NCBI GenBank assembly: GCA_024694625.1 | Contig: JAILJP010000103.1 | Location: 1-51,369 of the forward strand | DNA from: Lachnospiraceae bacterium | Lineage (GTDB): Bacteria > Bacillota > Clostridia > Lachnospirales > Lachnospiraceae | Length of the DNA: 51,369 bases | Reading direction: 5' to 3' | Shown: piece after piece, positions 16,470-25,683 of the stretch | How the letters are laid out: every line of letters begins with the position of its first letter | Numbering within the stretch: position 1 is the first letter of the stretch | Translations under genes and position numbers: made by a program | Notes under the pieces: model-generated | What the model saw: only the letters and a program-made list of their open reading frames with translations | Databases searched by the model: none | What the model was told of the DNA's origin: nothing

Positions 16470-17024
16470 ATGAAGCAAAAGATTGTTGAAGGAGCCTTGG
16501 AAGTTTATCGACAAAAAGGCGCAAAATTTACAATGGATGACCTGGCTTCTTATCTTGGAATGAGTAAGAAGACCATTTATACGGTGATTCCGGATAAACG
16601 GACGCTGTTTACGGATATGGTAAACTTCACCTTTGATGCCATTAAAAAGAGCGAAGAAGAGGTAATGAATCAGCCTGGTCTTTCTACAGAAGAAAAACTT
16701 AGAAAGATTTTGGGAGTTATGCCGGACCAAGTGATTGGCATGGACTTCACTCAGATGTACAGCATGAAGGATAAGTATCCGGAGGCTTACAAAGTGATTT
16801 CCCAGCGATTGGAGAGTGGATGGGAATTGACCATTTCTTTGCTTCAGCAGGGAGTGGACGAGGGCGTCTTTCGCCCAATCAATGTTACGATTTTTCAGAT
16901 GGTCTTTGAATCTTCCTTAGAGCGCTTTTTAAACGGAAGTGAATTGAAAGATAATCGCATTGATTATATGGATGCCTTGCAACAGTTGGTAGACTTGTTG
17001 GTGGACGGCATTCGAGTGGAATAG
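16470..17024 (+). CDS. TetR/AcrR-family transcriptional regulator
   Basis: A 184-aa protein with an N-terminal TetR helix-turn-helix (about 8-52: EGALEVYRQKGAKFTMDDLA, then YLGMSKKTIYTVIPDKRTLF) and an all-helical ligand/dimer domain. It begins the galactoside operon and ends 15 bp before the GH2 gene. The AGGAAACT repeats over the promoter just upstream are its most likely operator, so it probably represses itself and the downstream genes. The effector is unknown; a galactoside or a metabolite of it is the natural guess from context. Confidence 0.9.
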   Translation: MKQKIVEGALEVYRQKGAKFTMDDLASYLGMSKKTIYTVIPDKRTLFTDMVNFTFDAIKKSEEEVMNQPGLSTEEKLRKILGVMPDQVIGMDFTQMYSMKDKYPEAYKVISQRLESGWELTISLLQQGVDEGVFRPINVTIFQMVFESSLERFLNGSELKDNRIDYMDALQQLVDLLVDGIRVE

Positions 17025-17039
17025 TTAGGAGATATTGAA

Positions 17040-19475
17040 TTGAGCCAGAGAATTTATTTTGACAGAAAATGGAAGTTTAACGAAAACTTTTTCGACGAAA
17101 TGGTGACATCCTTAATGGAAGAGGGGAATGAGGTGAATATTCCTCATACCTGTAAGGAAGTTCCTTTCCATTACTTTGATGAATCCAAGTATCAGATGAT
17201 TTGCGGATATCAGAGAGTGATTACACCGGATGACGCATGGCAGGGAAAGCGCCTTCTTTTGACCTTTGACGGCGTAGGCCATCAGACTACAGTTTACTTA
17301 AATGGAAAGAAATTATATGAACACTTCTGTGGATATACCGCTTTTACAGTGGATATTACCAATGAGATTCGTTACGGTATGGACAACCTTTTAACCGTAA
17401 GAGTGAACTCCAGAGAAGATATTGATCAGCCACCTTTTGGCTTTGTAATTGATTACATGACCTTTGGCGGTATTTACCGTGATGTTTATTTGGACATCAA
17501 AGATCCTGTATATATGAAGGACGTATTTTTAATGCCAAAGGTAGACGAAGGAATCTCTGTTCGGGGAAAGAGCAAAGAGGAAATCGCTTCCTATGAAGTG
17601 CCCGGTCAGTTAACCACTGTGATTCTGTTGTCTGATGAGGCAAAGGCTTTGGCAGAAGAACGTCGCTTAACAGTACGTCAGACTTTAAATGACAAGCAGA
17701 TTTCCGAACAGCCTATGGCTGCAAAAGGATTGACCAAAACTTTAGCCGGAAATGTAAAACTTTGGGATGTGGAAAGTCCTACACTTTATCAGTTGACCAC
17801 AGAAATTTTGGTGGATGGTGAAGTAAAGGATTCCAATATCACAATGATTGGTTTCCGTAATTCTTTGTTTAAAAAAGATGGTTATTACTTAAACGGAAGA
17901 AAGTTAAAGATTCGCGGTTTGAACCGTCATCAGTCTTATCCTTATGTGGGTTATGCCATGCCGGAATCCATGCAAAGACAGGACGCCCGCATCTTGAAAA
18001 AAGAGTTGGGATTAAATGCGGTTCGTACCTCCCATTATCCTCAGTCACAGTACTTTATTGATGAGTGTGACCGCTTGGGACTTTTGGTATTTACAGAGTT
18101 CCCCGGATGGCAGCATATCGGTGGAGACCACTGGAAAGATATTGCTGTGAACAATGTAAAGGATATGGTGGAACAGTACAGAAACCATCCTTCTATTATC
18201 CTTTGGGGCGTTCGTATCAATGAATCTCCTGATGATGATGAATTTTACACTCGTACCAATGAGGTGGCACACAAGTGTGATCCTACCCGTCAGACCGGTG
18301 GTGTAAGATGCAACAAGAAGATGAATCTCTTAGAGGATGTATATACCTACAACGACTTTGTACACAGCGGTTCCAATGAAGGCTGTGAAGCAAAGGAAAA
18401 GGTAACAAGTGATGTGGAGAAACCCTACCTTGTTTCCGAGTACAACGGACATATGTATCCTACCAAGAGTTTTGACTGGGAAGAACATCGCATGGAACAT
18501 ACCCTTCGTCATGCGAGAGTATTGGAAGCCATTAATTCCCATGAAGATATTGCCGGATCCTTCGGCTGGTGTATGTTTGATTACAACACTCATAAGGACT
18601 TTGGTTCCGGAGACCGCATCTGTTATCACGGTGTAATGGATATGTTTAGAAATCCAAAGATGGCTGCAGCTGTTTATGCAGCACAGGGAAAGGAAGAAGA
18701 TGTCCTTGAGATTACTACATCCATGGATATTGGAGAGCATCCCGCATCTGTAAGAGGAGATACTTACATCATTTCAAACGCGGATTCGGTTCGTATGTAC
18801 AAAAACAATTTGCTCATCAAAGAATACGATACCCATTCTGATTTGTTCCCTCATTTGGAACATGGACCGGTGGCTATCGATGACTTGATTGGGGATGAAA
18901 TGATTAAGAATGAAGGCTTTTCAGAAAAGCAGAATGAACTGGTGAAAATCTGCTTAAACGAAACCGCCATCCACGGCTACAAAATGTCTGCCAAGGTGGT
19001 TTGGGCAGCCTTTCGTTTGATTTTGTTCCATCATATGTCTATGAACGATGCTGTAGATTTGTTCCAGAAATACATCGGTGACTGGGGTGGAGAATCCAAG
19101 AGTTATCGTTTCGATGCAATTAAGGACGGAAAAGTCGTAAAGAGCATTGTGAAAAAACCTATGACCAAAGCAATTTTGGGCGTAGATGTTTCTTCCAATG
19201 AGTTGATTGAAACTAATACCTATGACGTGGCTTCCATTCGTGTGGTAGCTTCCGATGAAAATAAAAACATTTTGCCTTATTTCCAGGAATCCATGATTTT
19301 GGAAACAGAAGGACCCATTGAGGTGATTGGACCGAAGGTAGTTCCTTTCAGAGGCGGAATGGCAGGCATCTATGTGAAGTCCTGCTTTGAAGAAGGCGAT
19401 GCCGTTCTTCGGATTCACTGCGAGAGTATGGAATCCGTAGAGATAAAATTCCACGTTAGTGTAATGCCTAAATAG
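17040..19475 (+). CDS. Glycoside hydrolase family 2 protein (beta-galactosidase-type)
   Basis: An 811-aa GH2 enzyme without a signal peptide, so cytoplasmic. An N-terminal jelly-roll sugar-binding domain (about 45-165, with LTFDGVGHQTTVYLNGKKLY) is followed by an immunoglobulin-like domain and the TIM barrel. The barrel contains IRGLNRHQSYPYVGYAM (about 298-314). The acid/base Glu is E395 (in RINESPDD), and the nucleophile is E467 (in VSEYNGH). About 220 C-terminal residues form extra beta domains. The start is TTG at 17040, with TAGGAGA upstream. GH2 also includes beta-glucuronidases and beta-mannosidases; beta-galactosidase is preferred from the HxxxxP barrel block and from the alpha-galactosidase/galT context. 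Substrate specificity is inference. Confidence 0.88.
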   Translation: MSQRIYFDRKWKFNENFFDEMVTSLMEEGNEVNIPHTCKEVPFHYFDESKYQMICGYQRVITPDDAWQGKRLLLTFDGVGHQTTVYLNGKKLYEHFCGYTAFTVDITNEIRYGMDNLLTVRVNSREDIDQPPFGFVIDYMTFGGIYRDVYLDIKDPVYMKDVFLMPKVDEGISVRGKSKEEIASYEVPGQLTTVILLSDEAKALAEERRLTVRQTLNDKQISEQPMAAKGLTKTLAGNVKLWDVESPTLYQLTTEILVDGEVKDSNITMIGFRNSLFKKDGYYLNGRKLKIRGLNRHQSYPYVGYAMPESMQRQDARILKKELGLNAVRTSHYPQSQYFIDECDRLGLLVFTEFPGWQHIGGDHWKDIAVNNVKDMVEQYRNHPSIILWGVRINESPDDDEFYTRTNEVAHKCDPTRQTGGVRCNKKMNLLEDVYTYNDFVHSGSNEGCEAKEKVTSDVEKPYLVSEYNGHMYPTKSFDWEEHRMEHTLRHARVLEAINSHEDIAGSFGWCMFDYNTHKDFGSGDRICYHGVMDMFRNPKMAAAVYAAQGKEEDVLEITTSMDIGEHPASVRGDTYIISNADSVRMYKNNLLIKEYDTHSDLFPHLEHGPVAIDDLIGDEMIKNEGFSEKQNELVKICLNETAIHGYKMSAKVVWAAFRLILFHHMSMNDAVDLFQKYIGDWGGESKSYRFDAIKDGKVVKSIVKKPMTKAILGVDVSSNELIETNTYDVASIRVVASDENKNILPYFQESMILETEGPIEVIGPKVVPFRGGMAGIYVKSCFEEGDAVLRIHCESMESVEIKFHVSVMPK

Positions 19476-19502
19476 GTAAGTATTAAGAAAGAGGGTAAAC
19501 AA

Positions 19503-21008
19503 ATGCAAGACAGATCAAGAGTGATTTTCGGCAATGATTTGGGCGAAGCTCAGTACAAAAAAGCTATGAAGACCAAAGCAAAAAGTGCGAAAAAATTCGG
19601 TGATGATTCCAATGCGAATTATCCCATTCACTTGGAGAAGAATGCTTATATCGGAGATTCTTTGGGAGTACAGAATGTGTTGGTTGGAGACTTAAAACAA
19701 AACGCACATTTTGATATATCAAAGCATCCGGACGGAACTCTTCCGGATCCGGTATGGGACAATGAAAAGGGCGTTATTATCGGAAACATCCGTATGGGAT
19801 TTGGACATTACAGAATGTCTATGGCTATGGCTTCCTGTGCACATCACATGGGCTATACACCTTACTGGATGGATTTGAATTCCTACTATGAAACTACTTG
19901 TACCAAGATTATCGGTGCACAGAACGATTTATATTCTTTGGGAAGCCGTATGTCAAAGAATCCCATTTTCAACAAGTTGGTTTGGGAGCCTATGAACTAC
20001 GAAGGGTTCAGAGCGTTGACCTACAATTCAAACGATCAGGCAAACGCAGAACTTATGGCTACTGTTTATAAAAACGTACCCAAGGATATTCCTGTTATTT
20101 CCACTCATGCATGGACCGCTCAGGCAGCACTTCATGCAGGAATGAAAAACGTAGTGTCTGCAGTTTGCGATAACTGGCCTATGGCACTTCACTTTGCAGA
20201 AGGTTCGATTCATACCGTTCAGTGTAAGAATGCTTACATGGGCTATCGTATCTGCAACGGAATGATGAAGGATAAGGTATGTAACCCCATCCCTCAGGAT
20301 GAATTGGTTTATACCGGTCATTACATCGATCATGAGCTTGTAGCAAATATCCAGTCTGATTGTAAGAAGAGATGCGACCGCAAAGAAAAAGGTGAGCCTA
20401 TGCGTTTCTTACTTACCATCGGTGGTGCAGGAGCACAGAAAGAAATCTTTGCAGCAATTATTGAATACTTACTTCCTATGATTAACAGCGGAAAAGCAGC
20501 TTTGTATGTAAACGTTGGTGATTATAAGAACGTTTGGGATGAACTTGTAAAAGAAATCCCCGGAATGAAAGAAGTATCTACTGAGCATTTCAACGACTTC
20601 GTTGCAACCACAAAGTTTGCGGAAGAAGCTATTGACGGTAAGGTAGAAGGAATTCACGGATTCTGGCATGAAAATATTTTTGATGCTGTTTATTGTACCA
20701 ACCTTTTGATGAGAAGTGCTGACGTACTTGTTACCAAGCCTTCTGAGTTGGCATTTTATCCCATCCCTAAGCTTTTCATTAAGCGTGTAGGAAAGCATGA
20801 AATGTGGGGAGCAATCCATTCAGCAGAAATCGGTGACGGTTCTTTGGAATGTAGAGATATTCCTCATACCATTCAGATGTTGGATATGTTTATGAATACA
20901 GACCTTTTGAATGAGATGTGTGAAAACATCAATATCAACAACTCCATTGGCATGTACAACGGTGCATACAAGGTAGTTGAGCTTGCTATGGGAATGAAAA
21001 ACATGTAA
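19503..21008 (+). CDS. GT-B-fold glycosyltransferase-like protein in the galactoside operon
   Basis: A soluble 501-aa protein that I cannot assign to a characterised family. Its architecture resembles GT28/MurG/MGDG-synthase-type GT-B proteins. The first Rossmann-like half starts with IIGNIRMGFGHYRMSMAMAS (about 91-110, like the GxGHxxxA loop). The second half starts with FLLTIGGAGAQKEIFAA (about 301-317). A donor-site-like segment, MRSADVLVTKPSELAFYPIP, lies at about 402-421. The conserved ISTHAWTAQAALHAG and CDNWP stretches are also typical of this fold. It sits between the GH2 and transporter genes with GAGGG before ATG 19503. The role could be glycoside synthesis, phosphorolysis or UDP-sugar handling; there is no direct evidence for any of these. 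Confidence 0.6.
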   Translation: MQDRSRVIFGNDLGEAQYKKAMKTKAKSAKKFGDDSNANYPIHLEKNAYIGDSLGVQNVLVGDLKQNAHFDISKHPDGTLPDPVWDNEKGVIIGNIRMGFGHYRMSMAMASCAHHMGYTPYWMDLNSYYETTCTKIIGAQNDLYSLGSRMSKNPIFNKLVWEPMNYEGFRALTYNSNDQANAELMATVYKNVPKDIPVISTHAWTAQAALHAGMKNVVSAVCDNWPMALHFAEGSIHTVQCKNAYMGYRICNGMMKDKVCNPIPQDELVYTGHYIDHELVANIQSDCKKRCDRKEKGEPMRFLLTIGGAGAQKEIFAAIIEYLLPMINSGKAALYVNVGDYKNVWDELVKEIPGMKEVSTEHFNDFVATTKFAEEAIDGKVEGIHGFWHENIFDAVYCTNLLMRSADVLVTKPSELAFYPIPKLFIKRVGKHEMWGAIHSAEIGDGSLECRDIPHTIQMLDMFMNTDLLNEMCENININNSIGMYNGAYKVVELAMGMKNM

Positions 21009-21050
21009 TTAAGGCTTAGGCTTTAAGATAAAAGAGGAGGAAAAATAAAT

Positions 21051-22502
21051 ATGGCTGAAGAAAAAATGAAGCTGACAGGCAGCGCTAAGTTGGGTTATGG
21101 ATTAGGTGCTGTAGGAAAAGATATGGTATACATGCTTTCTGCAAGTTATGTATTCTATTATTTCCAGGATATCATGGGAGCAAGTGCGATTGTCATCGGT
21201 ATTATTTCCATGATTGCGCGTGTATTTGACGCATTTAACGACCCGATTATGGGTGCAATTGTTGCAAAGACAAAAACAAGATGGGGTAAATTTAGACCTT
21301 GGCTTTTGATTGGTACCATTACAAATGCGGTTATTTTGGTAGCAATGTTTATGGCACCCCCTACATTGGATGCCGGCGGTATCGGAGTATATGCTGCTGT
21401 AACTTATATCCTTTGGGGTGTTACTTATACCATGATGGATATCCCTTACTGGTCAATGATTCCTGCATTTACCGAAGGTGGTAAAGAAAGAGAAGGACTT
21501 ACAACATTGGCTCGTTCTTGTGCAGGTGTTGGTTCTGCGTTGGTTTCCATCTTTACAATGATGGTTGTACATGCCTTGGGAACCAAGTTTGCTGCTGAAA
21601 ATGCAGGTGCTTATGAAATCGAACGTGTAGGTTTCAAGTATGTTGCAATCGGCGTAGCAATCTTGTTCATTATCTTTATTGTAATTACTTGTCTTACAGT
21701 TAAAGAAAAATCATCTGTTGATATGGAATCTCCTACAGTTGGAGAAATGTTTAAGTCATTGATTTCAAACGATCAGGCTATGACCGTTGTATTGACAATC
21801 GTTATGATCAATACTGCTTTGTATGTAACATCAAATCTTATTATTTACTTCTTTAAATATGATTTGGGTGGAACAAGCTGGTACAACAACTACACCGTAT
21901 TTAACATGGTAGGTGGTGCAACACAGATTCTTTCTATGATGGTATTGTATCCTTTACTTCGTAACGGATTGAAGTTGAACAACATTAAGATCTTTATCTA
22001 TGGCGCTATAGCATCTGTTATTGGTTACTTTGTACTTTTAGGATTGGCTACATTTGGTGTAAACAGCCTTGCTCCTTTCCTTGTACCTGGAGTAATTATC
22101 ATGGCTGTATCCGGTGTAAACAACGTTGTTGTAACCGTATTCTTGGCAAACACTGTAGATTACGGTGAGTTGAAAAACGGACACAGAGATGAATCCGTTA
22201 TCTTCTCAATGCAGACATTTGTTGTAAAACTTGCTTCCGGTGTTGCTATTTTGGTTTCAAGTATTGCTTTGCAGGTATTTTCATTATCTAACTCTGATGC
22301 GACAGAAGCAGAACAGAGCATGGATTTGTCCTTGGCAGTTCCTGAAGCTTCTAAGATGGGTCTTCGTTTGGTAATGACTTTGATTCCTATCGCAGTTTTG
22401 ATTTTTGCAGTTCTTTGGTTCAAGAAGAGATATATCTTAACTGATGAAAAGATTGAAGAAATCACAGCTGAATTGGATAGCAAAAAAGCAAAGATGAATT
22501 AA
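21051..22502 (+). CDS. GPH-family (MelB-like) cation:glycoside symporter
   Basis: A 483-aa, 12-helix major-facilitator protein of the glycoside-pentoside-hexuronide family. The N-terminal GYGLGAVGKDMVYMLSASYV and the helix II-loop motif RVFDAFNDPIMGAIVAKTKT (about 56-75), followed by RWGKFRPW, match MelB. In MelB the helix II Asp residues bind the co-transported Na+ or H+. It probably imports the galactosides split by the GH2 and GH36 enzymes. The gene follows the GT-B-like gene by 42 bp with an AGAGGAGGAAAAAT leader and ends at a strong terminator. Confidence 0.93.
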   Translation: MAEEKMKLTGSAKLGYGLGAVGKDMVYMLSASYVFYYFQDIMGASAIVIGIISMIARVFDAFNDPIMGAIVAKTKTRWGKFRPWLLIGTITNAVILVAMFMAPPTLDAGGIGVYAAVTYILWGVTYTMMDIPYWSMIPAFTEGGKEREGLTTLARSCAGVGSALVSIFTMMVVHALGTKFAAENAGAYEIERVGFKYVAIGVAILFIIFIVITCLTVKEKSSVDMESPTVGEMFKSLISNDQAMTVVLTIVMINTALYVTSNLIIYFFKYDLGGTSWYNNYTVFNMVGGATQILSMMVLYPLLRNGLKLNNIKIFIYGAIASVIGYFVLLGLATFGVNSLAPFLVPGVIIMAVSGVNNVVVTVFLANTVDYGELKNGHRDESVIFSMQTFVVKLASGVAILVSSIALQVFSLSNSDATEAEQSMDLSLAVPEASKMGLRLVMTLIPIAVLIFAVLWFKKRYILTDEKIEEITAELDSKKAKMN

Positions 22503-22563
22503 TGATATCGAATGAAGTGTGAACAGTCTTTTGGGAGAGAGTGTGAGTAATAAATAATGGGGT

Positions 22564-22593
22564 GGAGCCGGCAGAAATGCCGGTTCCTTTTTT
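22564..22593 (+). terminator. Terminator after the sugar symporter gene
   Basis: GGAGCCGGCA-GAAA-TGCCGGTTCC is a ten-pair stem with one G-T pair, then six T. It separates the TetR-GH2-GT-GPH unit from the alpha-galactosidase gene. Confidence 0.92.
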
Positions 22594-22648
22594 GAAAAAG
22601 TTTTGGGATTACAAGGGAAAATCCCGACGGAAATGAAAGGGAGATTGA

Positions 22649-22677
22649 TTGTATTTCCCTGGGGATTCAGTTAAAAT
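22649..22677 (+). promoter_or_regulatory. Promoter of the alpha-galactosidase gene
   Basis: TTGTAT (22649-22654) and TAAAAT (22672-22677) are 17 nt apart, 55 bp before the start codon. No AGGAAACT half-site is seen here, so this gene may be controlled separately from the TetR operon. Short GGGATT/AATCCC inverted repeats lie upstream (22605-22627). Confidence 0.6.
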
Positions 22678-22731
22678 AAAGTGGTTGGAAAACATAGGGG
22701 TTTTCACATAAATAAATTAGGAGGATAAGAA

Positions 22732-25083
22732 ATGATACGAAAGTTAAACGGAGAATCTCCGGTTTTTGTACTTGATACAAAAAATACCACATATGCTTTC
22801 AAGGTCATGGAAACCGGTCAGCTGGAACACCTTTATTATGGTGGCAAAATTACAGCAAACGAAGCCGGCGATTTGGAAGCGCTTTCTGAAAAGCGTGCAT
22901 TCCAGCAGGGAAATTCCATTGCCTATGATCAGGAGCATTTGTCATTTACATTGGAAGATGTTTGTTTGGAAACATCCGGATACGGAAAGGGTGACATTCG
23001 TGAACCCTTCGTAGAGGTGGTAGCTGCTGACGGAAGTGCCACAACAGATTTTGTCTATGATTCCGATGAAATCAAAAAAGGAAAAGAAGAGTTAAAGACG
23101 CTTCCTTCTTCTTTTGGCGATAACGTAGAAGGACTTCATGTTACCTTAAAGGATAAAAACAACGGATACACTTTGGTGTTGTCTTATTATGTATTTGAAG
23201 AGGAAGACGTGATTACCCGTACTGCAAAGTTTATAAACAGTGGTAGCGCTATCGTTTCTCTTCGCAGATTGATGTCCACTCAGTTGGATTTTGCGGAAGC
23301 AGGATTTGTTGTTTCTACCTTCCGTGGAGCTTGGATTAAGGAAATGCAGATGGTGGATACCAAGGTTTCTGCAGGCAAGTTTGTAAATGCTTCCTTTACC
23401 GGTTCTTCATCCAACCGTGCAAATCCTTTTATTATGATTAGCAGAGAAGGATGCAACGAACATCAGGGTGATTGCTACGGATTAAACTTAGTTTATTCCG
23501 GAAACCACTACGAAGCAGTAGAAGTAAATGCTTATGACAAGACTCGTGTGGTAAGTGGTATTAACCCTACACAGTTTAGCTTTAATTTAAAGCCCGGAGA
23601 CGAATTTGAAGCTCCCGAGGCAGTTATGACTTTCTCAAATCAGGGACACAATGGTATGAGTCAAAACATGCATACCTTTGTAAACGAGCATATTGTACGA
23701 GGTGAATGGTCAAAAAAAGCGAGACCGGTCCTCTTGAATAGCTGGGAAGCGAACTATTTTGATATCAATGAATCAAAACTGGTAGCTTTGGCGAAAAAGG
23801 GGAAGGAAGTGGGCGTGGAGCTTTTCGTTATGGATGACGGATGGTTCGGAGAACGAAATGATGACAAACGCGCACTTGGGGACTGGTTTGTAAATACAAA
23901 AAAACTTCCTCGCGGTGTAAAAGGTTTAGCAGAAAAAATCAATAAAGTTGGTTTGGATTTCGGTATTTGGATTGAGCCGGAAATGGTGAACGTAGATTCT
24001 GATTTGTATCGAGCTCATCCAGAGTGGTCCATCGAAATTCCCGGCAAACATCATTCCGAAGGTAGAAACCAGCGGATTTTGGACTTTGCCAATCCGGAAG
24101 TTGTGGACTACATCACAAAGGCAATGAAGGATGTGATTTCATCTGCCAATATTGCCTATGTAAAATGGGATATGAACCGAATCTTTTCTGATGTGTATTC
24201 ACAGCACTTGGCTGCGGATTGCCAGGGAGAAGTGTTCCACAGATACATTATGGGATTCTATCGTTTGGCAAAGGCTTTGACAGAAAGCTTCCCTCATGTA
24301 CTCTTTGAGGGCTGCGCTTCCGGTGGAAATCGATTTGACTTGGGAGCACTTTGTTATTTTCCTCAAATCTGGGCTTCCGATGATACAGATGCGGTAGCAA
24401 GACTTTCCATTCAAAACGGATATTCCTATGGATATCCTATGTCTTGTGTATCTGCCCATGTATCAAATGTGCCCAACCATCAGACGTTGCGTCGCGTGCC
24501 AATCGCCAGCAGATTTGCAGTAGCTTCCTTTGGTGTGTTAGGTTACGAGTGCAATCTTTCCGATATGAAAAAAGAGGATTTGGCTGCAATCAAAGAACAG
24601 ATTGCCATCTACAAGAAGTTCCGTGAATGTATGCAGTTTGGTAATTTCTACCGTGGCAAGTTTGGAAACGTGGTAGAGTGGACCGTAGTATCCAAGGATA
24701 AAAAGCAGGCCGTTGGAATGGTCTTCCAAAAGGAAGTCAAACCCAACCAGCCTTACCTTGACTATCACGCATATGGCTTGGATCCTTTGAAGAAGTATCA
24801 CTTCTACAATGTGGAGCAGCCAGTTAGTATTAAGGCTTTTGGAGACTTGATCAACGGTGCTATTCCCATCCATGTAAAACAGGATGGATTCTTACACAAC
24901 CTGATTAACAAGTTTGTAACGCCAAAGGGTGATGTAGACGAATATGAAGCTTACGGAAACACACTTATGAATGCAGGAGTTGGATTAAAGCCTGCCTTTT
25001 CTTCCACAGGATTTGATATGGAAGGCTCTGTTCGTATTATGTCTGACTTCAATGCAAGACTTTACTTTATGGAAGAAGTGTAA
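22732..25083 (+). CDS. Alpha-galactosidase, glycoside hydrolase family 36
   Basis: Cytoplasmic 783-aa retaining alpha-galactosidase, the usual length of bacterial GH36 tetrameric enzymes. An N-terminal beta-supersandwich (about 1-325) precedes the TIM barrel, which starts near RPVLLNSWEANYFDINE. The nucleophile is D480 in YVKWDMNR, and the acid/base is D550 in WASDDTDA. The family loop before it reads EGCASGGNRFDLGA. A C-terminal beta domain completes it. It would release galactose from melibiose/raffinose-type sugars taken up by the upstream GPH symporter. TAGGAGGATAAGAA precedes the ATG. Confidence 0.95.
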   Translation: MIRKLNGESPVFVLDTKNTTYAFKVMETGQLEHLYYGGKITANEAGDLEALSEKRAFQQGNSIAYDQEHLSFTLEDVCLETSGYGKGDIREPFVEVVAADGSATTDFVYDSDEIKKGKEELKTLPSSFGDNVEGLHVTLKDKNNGYTLVLSYYVFEEEDVITRTAKFINSGSAIVSLRRLMSTQLDFAEAGFVVSTFRGAWIKEMQMVDTKVSAGKFVNASFTGSSSNRANPFIMISREGCNEHQGDCYGLNLVYSGNHYEAVEVNAYDKTRVVSGINPTQFSFNLKPGDEFEAPEAVMTFSNQGHNGMSQNMHTFVNEHIVRGEWSKKARPVLLNSWEANYFDINESKLVALAKKGKEVGVELFVMDDGWFGERNDDKRALGDWFVNTKKLPRGVKGLAEKINKVGLDFGIWIEPEMVNVDSDLYRAHPEWSIEIPGKHHSEGRNQRILDFANPEVVDYITKAMKDVISSANIAYVKWDMNRIFSDVYSQHLAADCQGEVFHRYIMGFYRLAKALTESFPHVLFEGCASGGNRFDLGALCYFPQIWASDDTDAVARLSIQNGYSYGYPMSCVSAHVSNVPNHQTLRRVPIASRFAVASFGVLGYECNLSDMKKEDLAAIKEQIAIYKKFRECMQFGNFYRGKFGNVVEWTVVSKDKKQAVGMVFQKEVKPNQPYLDYHAYGLDPLKKYHFYNVEQPVSIKAFGDLINGAIPIHVKQDGFLHNLINKFVTPKGDVDEYEAYGNTLMNAGVGLKPAFSSTGFDMEGSVRIMSDFNARLYFMEEV

Positions 25084-25120
25084 ATATCATAGTCTTAGGC
25101 GCTGATGCCTAGTGGATTAA

Positions 25121-25147
25121 GACCTCGCAATTTTGCGAGGTCTTTTT
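25121..25147 (+). terminator. Terminator after the alpha-galactosidase gene
   Basis: GACCTCGCAA-tt-TTGCGAGGTC is a perfect ten-pair stem with a five-T tail. Confidence 0.94.
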
Positions 25148-25167
25148 AAATATAAATTTCATGCTGG

Positions 25168-25394
25168 AAAAAAATTATGCAGATGAGCAGGGGAGGGGGA
25201 ACTGTGGGTGGTGGTTTCCTTACAAAGGTTTCTTACGTGTGTACCGAGCGAAGTGTTCGGCCGAGGACGACGCGAGGCGGACGCACCGCAGGCCGAACTA
25301 CTTGACGAGCGACGGTAGACACTTAGAAACCGACTGTACCAGAAACCACCACCCACAGTTCCCCCTCCCTGCTCTCTTACACCACAATTTTGGC
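25168..25394. repeat. Family B long-hairpin element before the dcw cluster
   Basis: This gene-free stretch folds on itself end to end. The outer arms at 25185-25219 and 25342-25374 pair over about 33 nt with one or two bulges (GGGGGAACTGTGGGTGGTGG against its complement). Inside them GGTTTCT...GTGT.TACCG pairs with CGGTAGACACTTAGAAACC, and GTTCGGCC pairs with GGCCGAAC. A G-A-C-rich apical loop (about 25261-25290) remains unpaired. AAAATT/AATTTT extends pairing outside the arms. It is GC-rich compared with its surroundings. No protein is plausible. The plan resembles the family A elements, but I see no clear sequence homology beyond seven-base matches. Confidence 0.65.
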
Positions 25395-25558
25395 TAAGTG
25401 TGGAATAGTGATGTGATAATAAATAAAAAATAAATTGTAAGATTGTACAATATTCACAATGATAATTGCAAGACCACAATATATAGTGGGTGGCAATAAA
25501 ACGAGATACAAGATAAGAAAAAATCCAATGCGTGGAATTCCAATCCACATCCCTCCAC
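25395..25558. other. AT-rich spacer with no recognised feature
   Basis: This stretch between the family B hairpin and the mraZ promoter region is very A+T rich. It contains only short imperfect palindromes, for example TGGAATTCCA near 25534. No open frame, promoter or RNA motif is convincing. Confidence 0.5.
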
Positions 25559-25603
25559 AACCCACAAACCGCGAAAAAACGTGGTTTGCGGGTTGATTTT
25601 TTC
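25559..25603. terminator. Terminator-like hairpin just upstream of the mraZ promoter
   Basis: AACCCACAAACC and GGTTTGCGGGTT pair with a single A-C mismatch across a CGCG-A6-CGTG apex, and a six-T run follows. It overlaps the proposed -35 box of the mraZ promoter, so it may insulate the dcw operon or act on upstream transcription. Confidence 0.55.
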
Positions 25604-25670
25604 CTGGTTATGCTTTAAAATTTGTTTATCAGTGGTAGAAAGTGGATGAAAGTGGAACGAAATGGAGAGA
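25593..25670 (+). promoter_or_regulatory. mraZ promoter with four MraZ-type operator repeats
   Basis: TTGATT (25593-25598) and TAAAAT (25616-25621) are 17 nt apart. Immediately downstream are four direct repeats with an exact 10-bp period: AGTGGTAGAA, AGTGGATGAA, AGTGGAACGA and AATGGAGAGA (25631-25670). MraZ proteins are known to bind tandem TGG-centred boxes at this period upstream of their own operon (AAAGTGG-type boxes in Mycoplasma, TGGGN in E. coli). Autoregulation of the division cluster is therefore very likely. Confidence 0.88.
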
Positions 25671-25683
25671 GGAGGTGTCCCTT

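Noticed and set aside
25159-25560. Minus-strand 133-aa frame and plus-strand 78-aa frame across the family B hairpin
   Set aside because: Both cover the self-complementary element, have low-complexity basic composition, lack a ribosome binding site and match no family I recognise.
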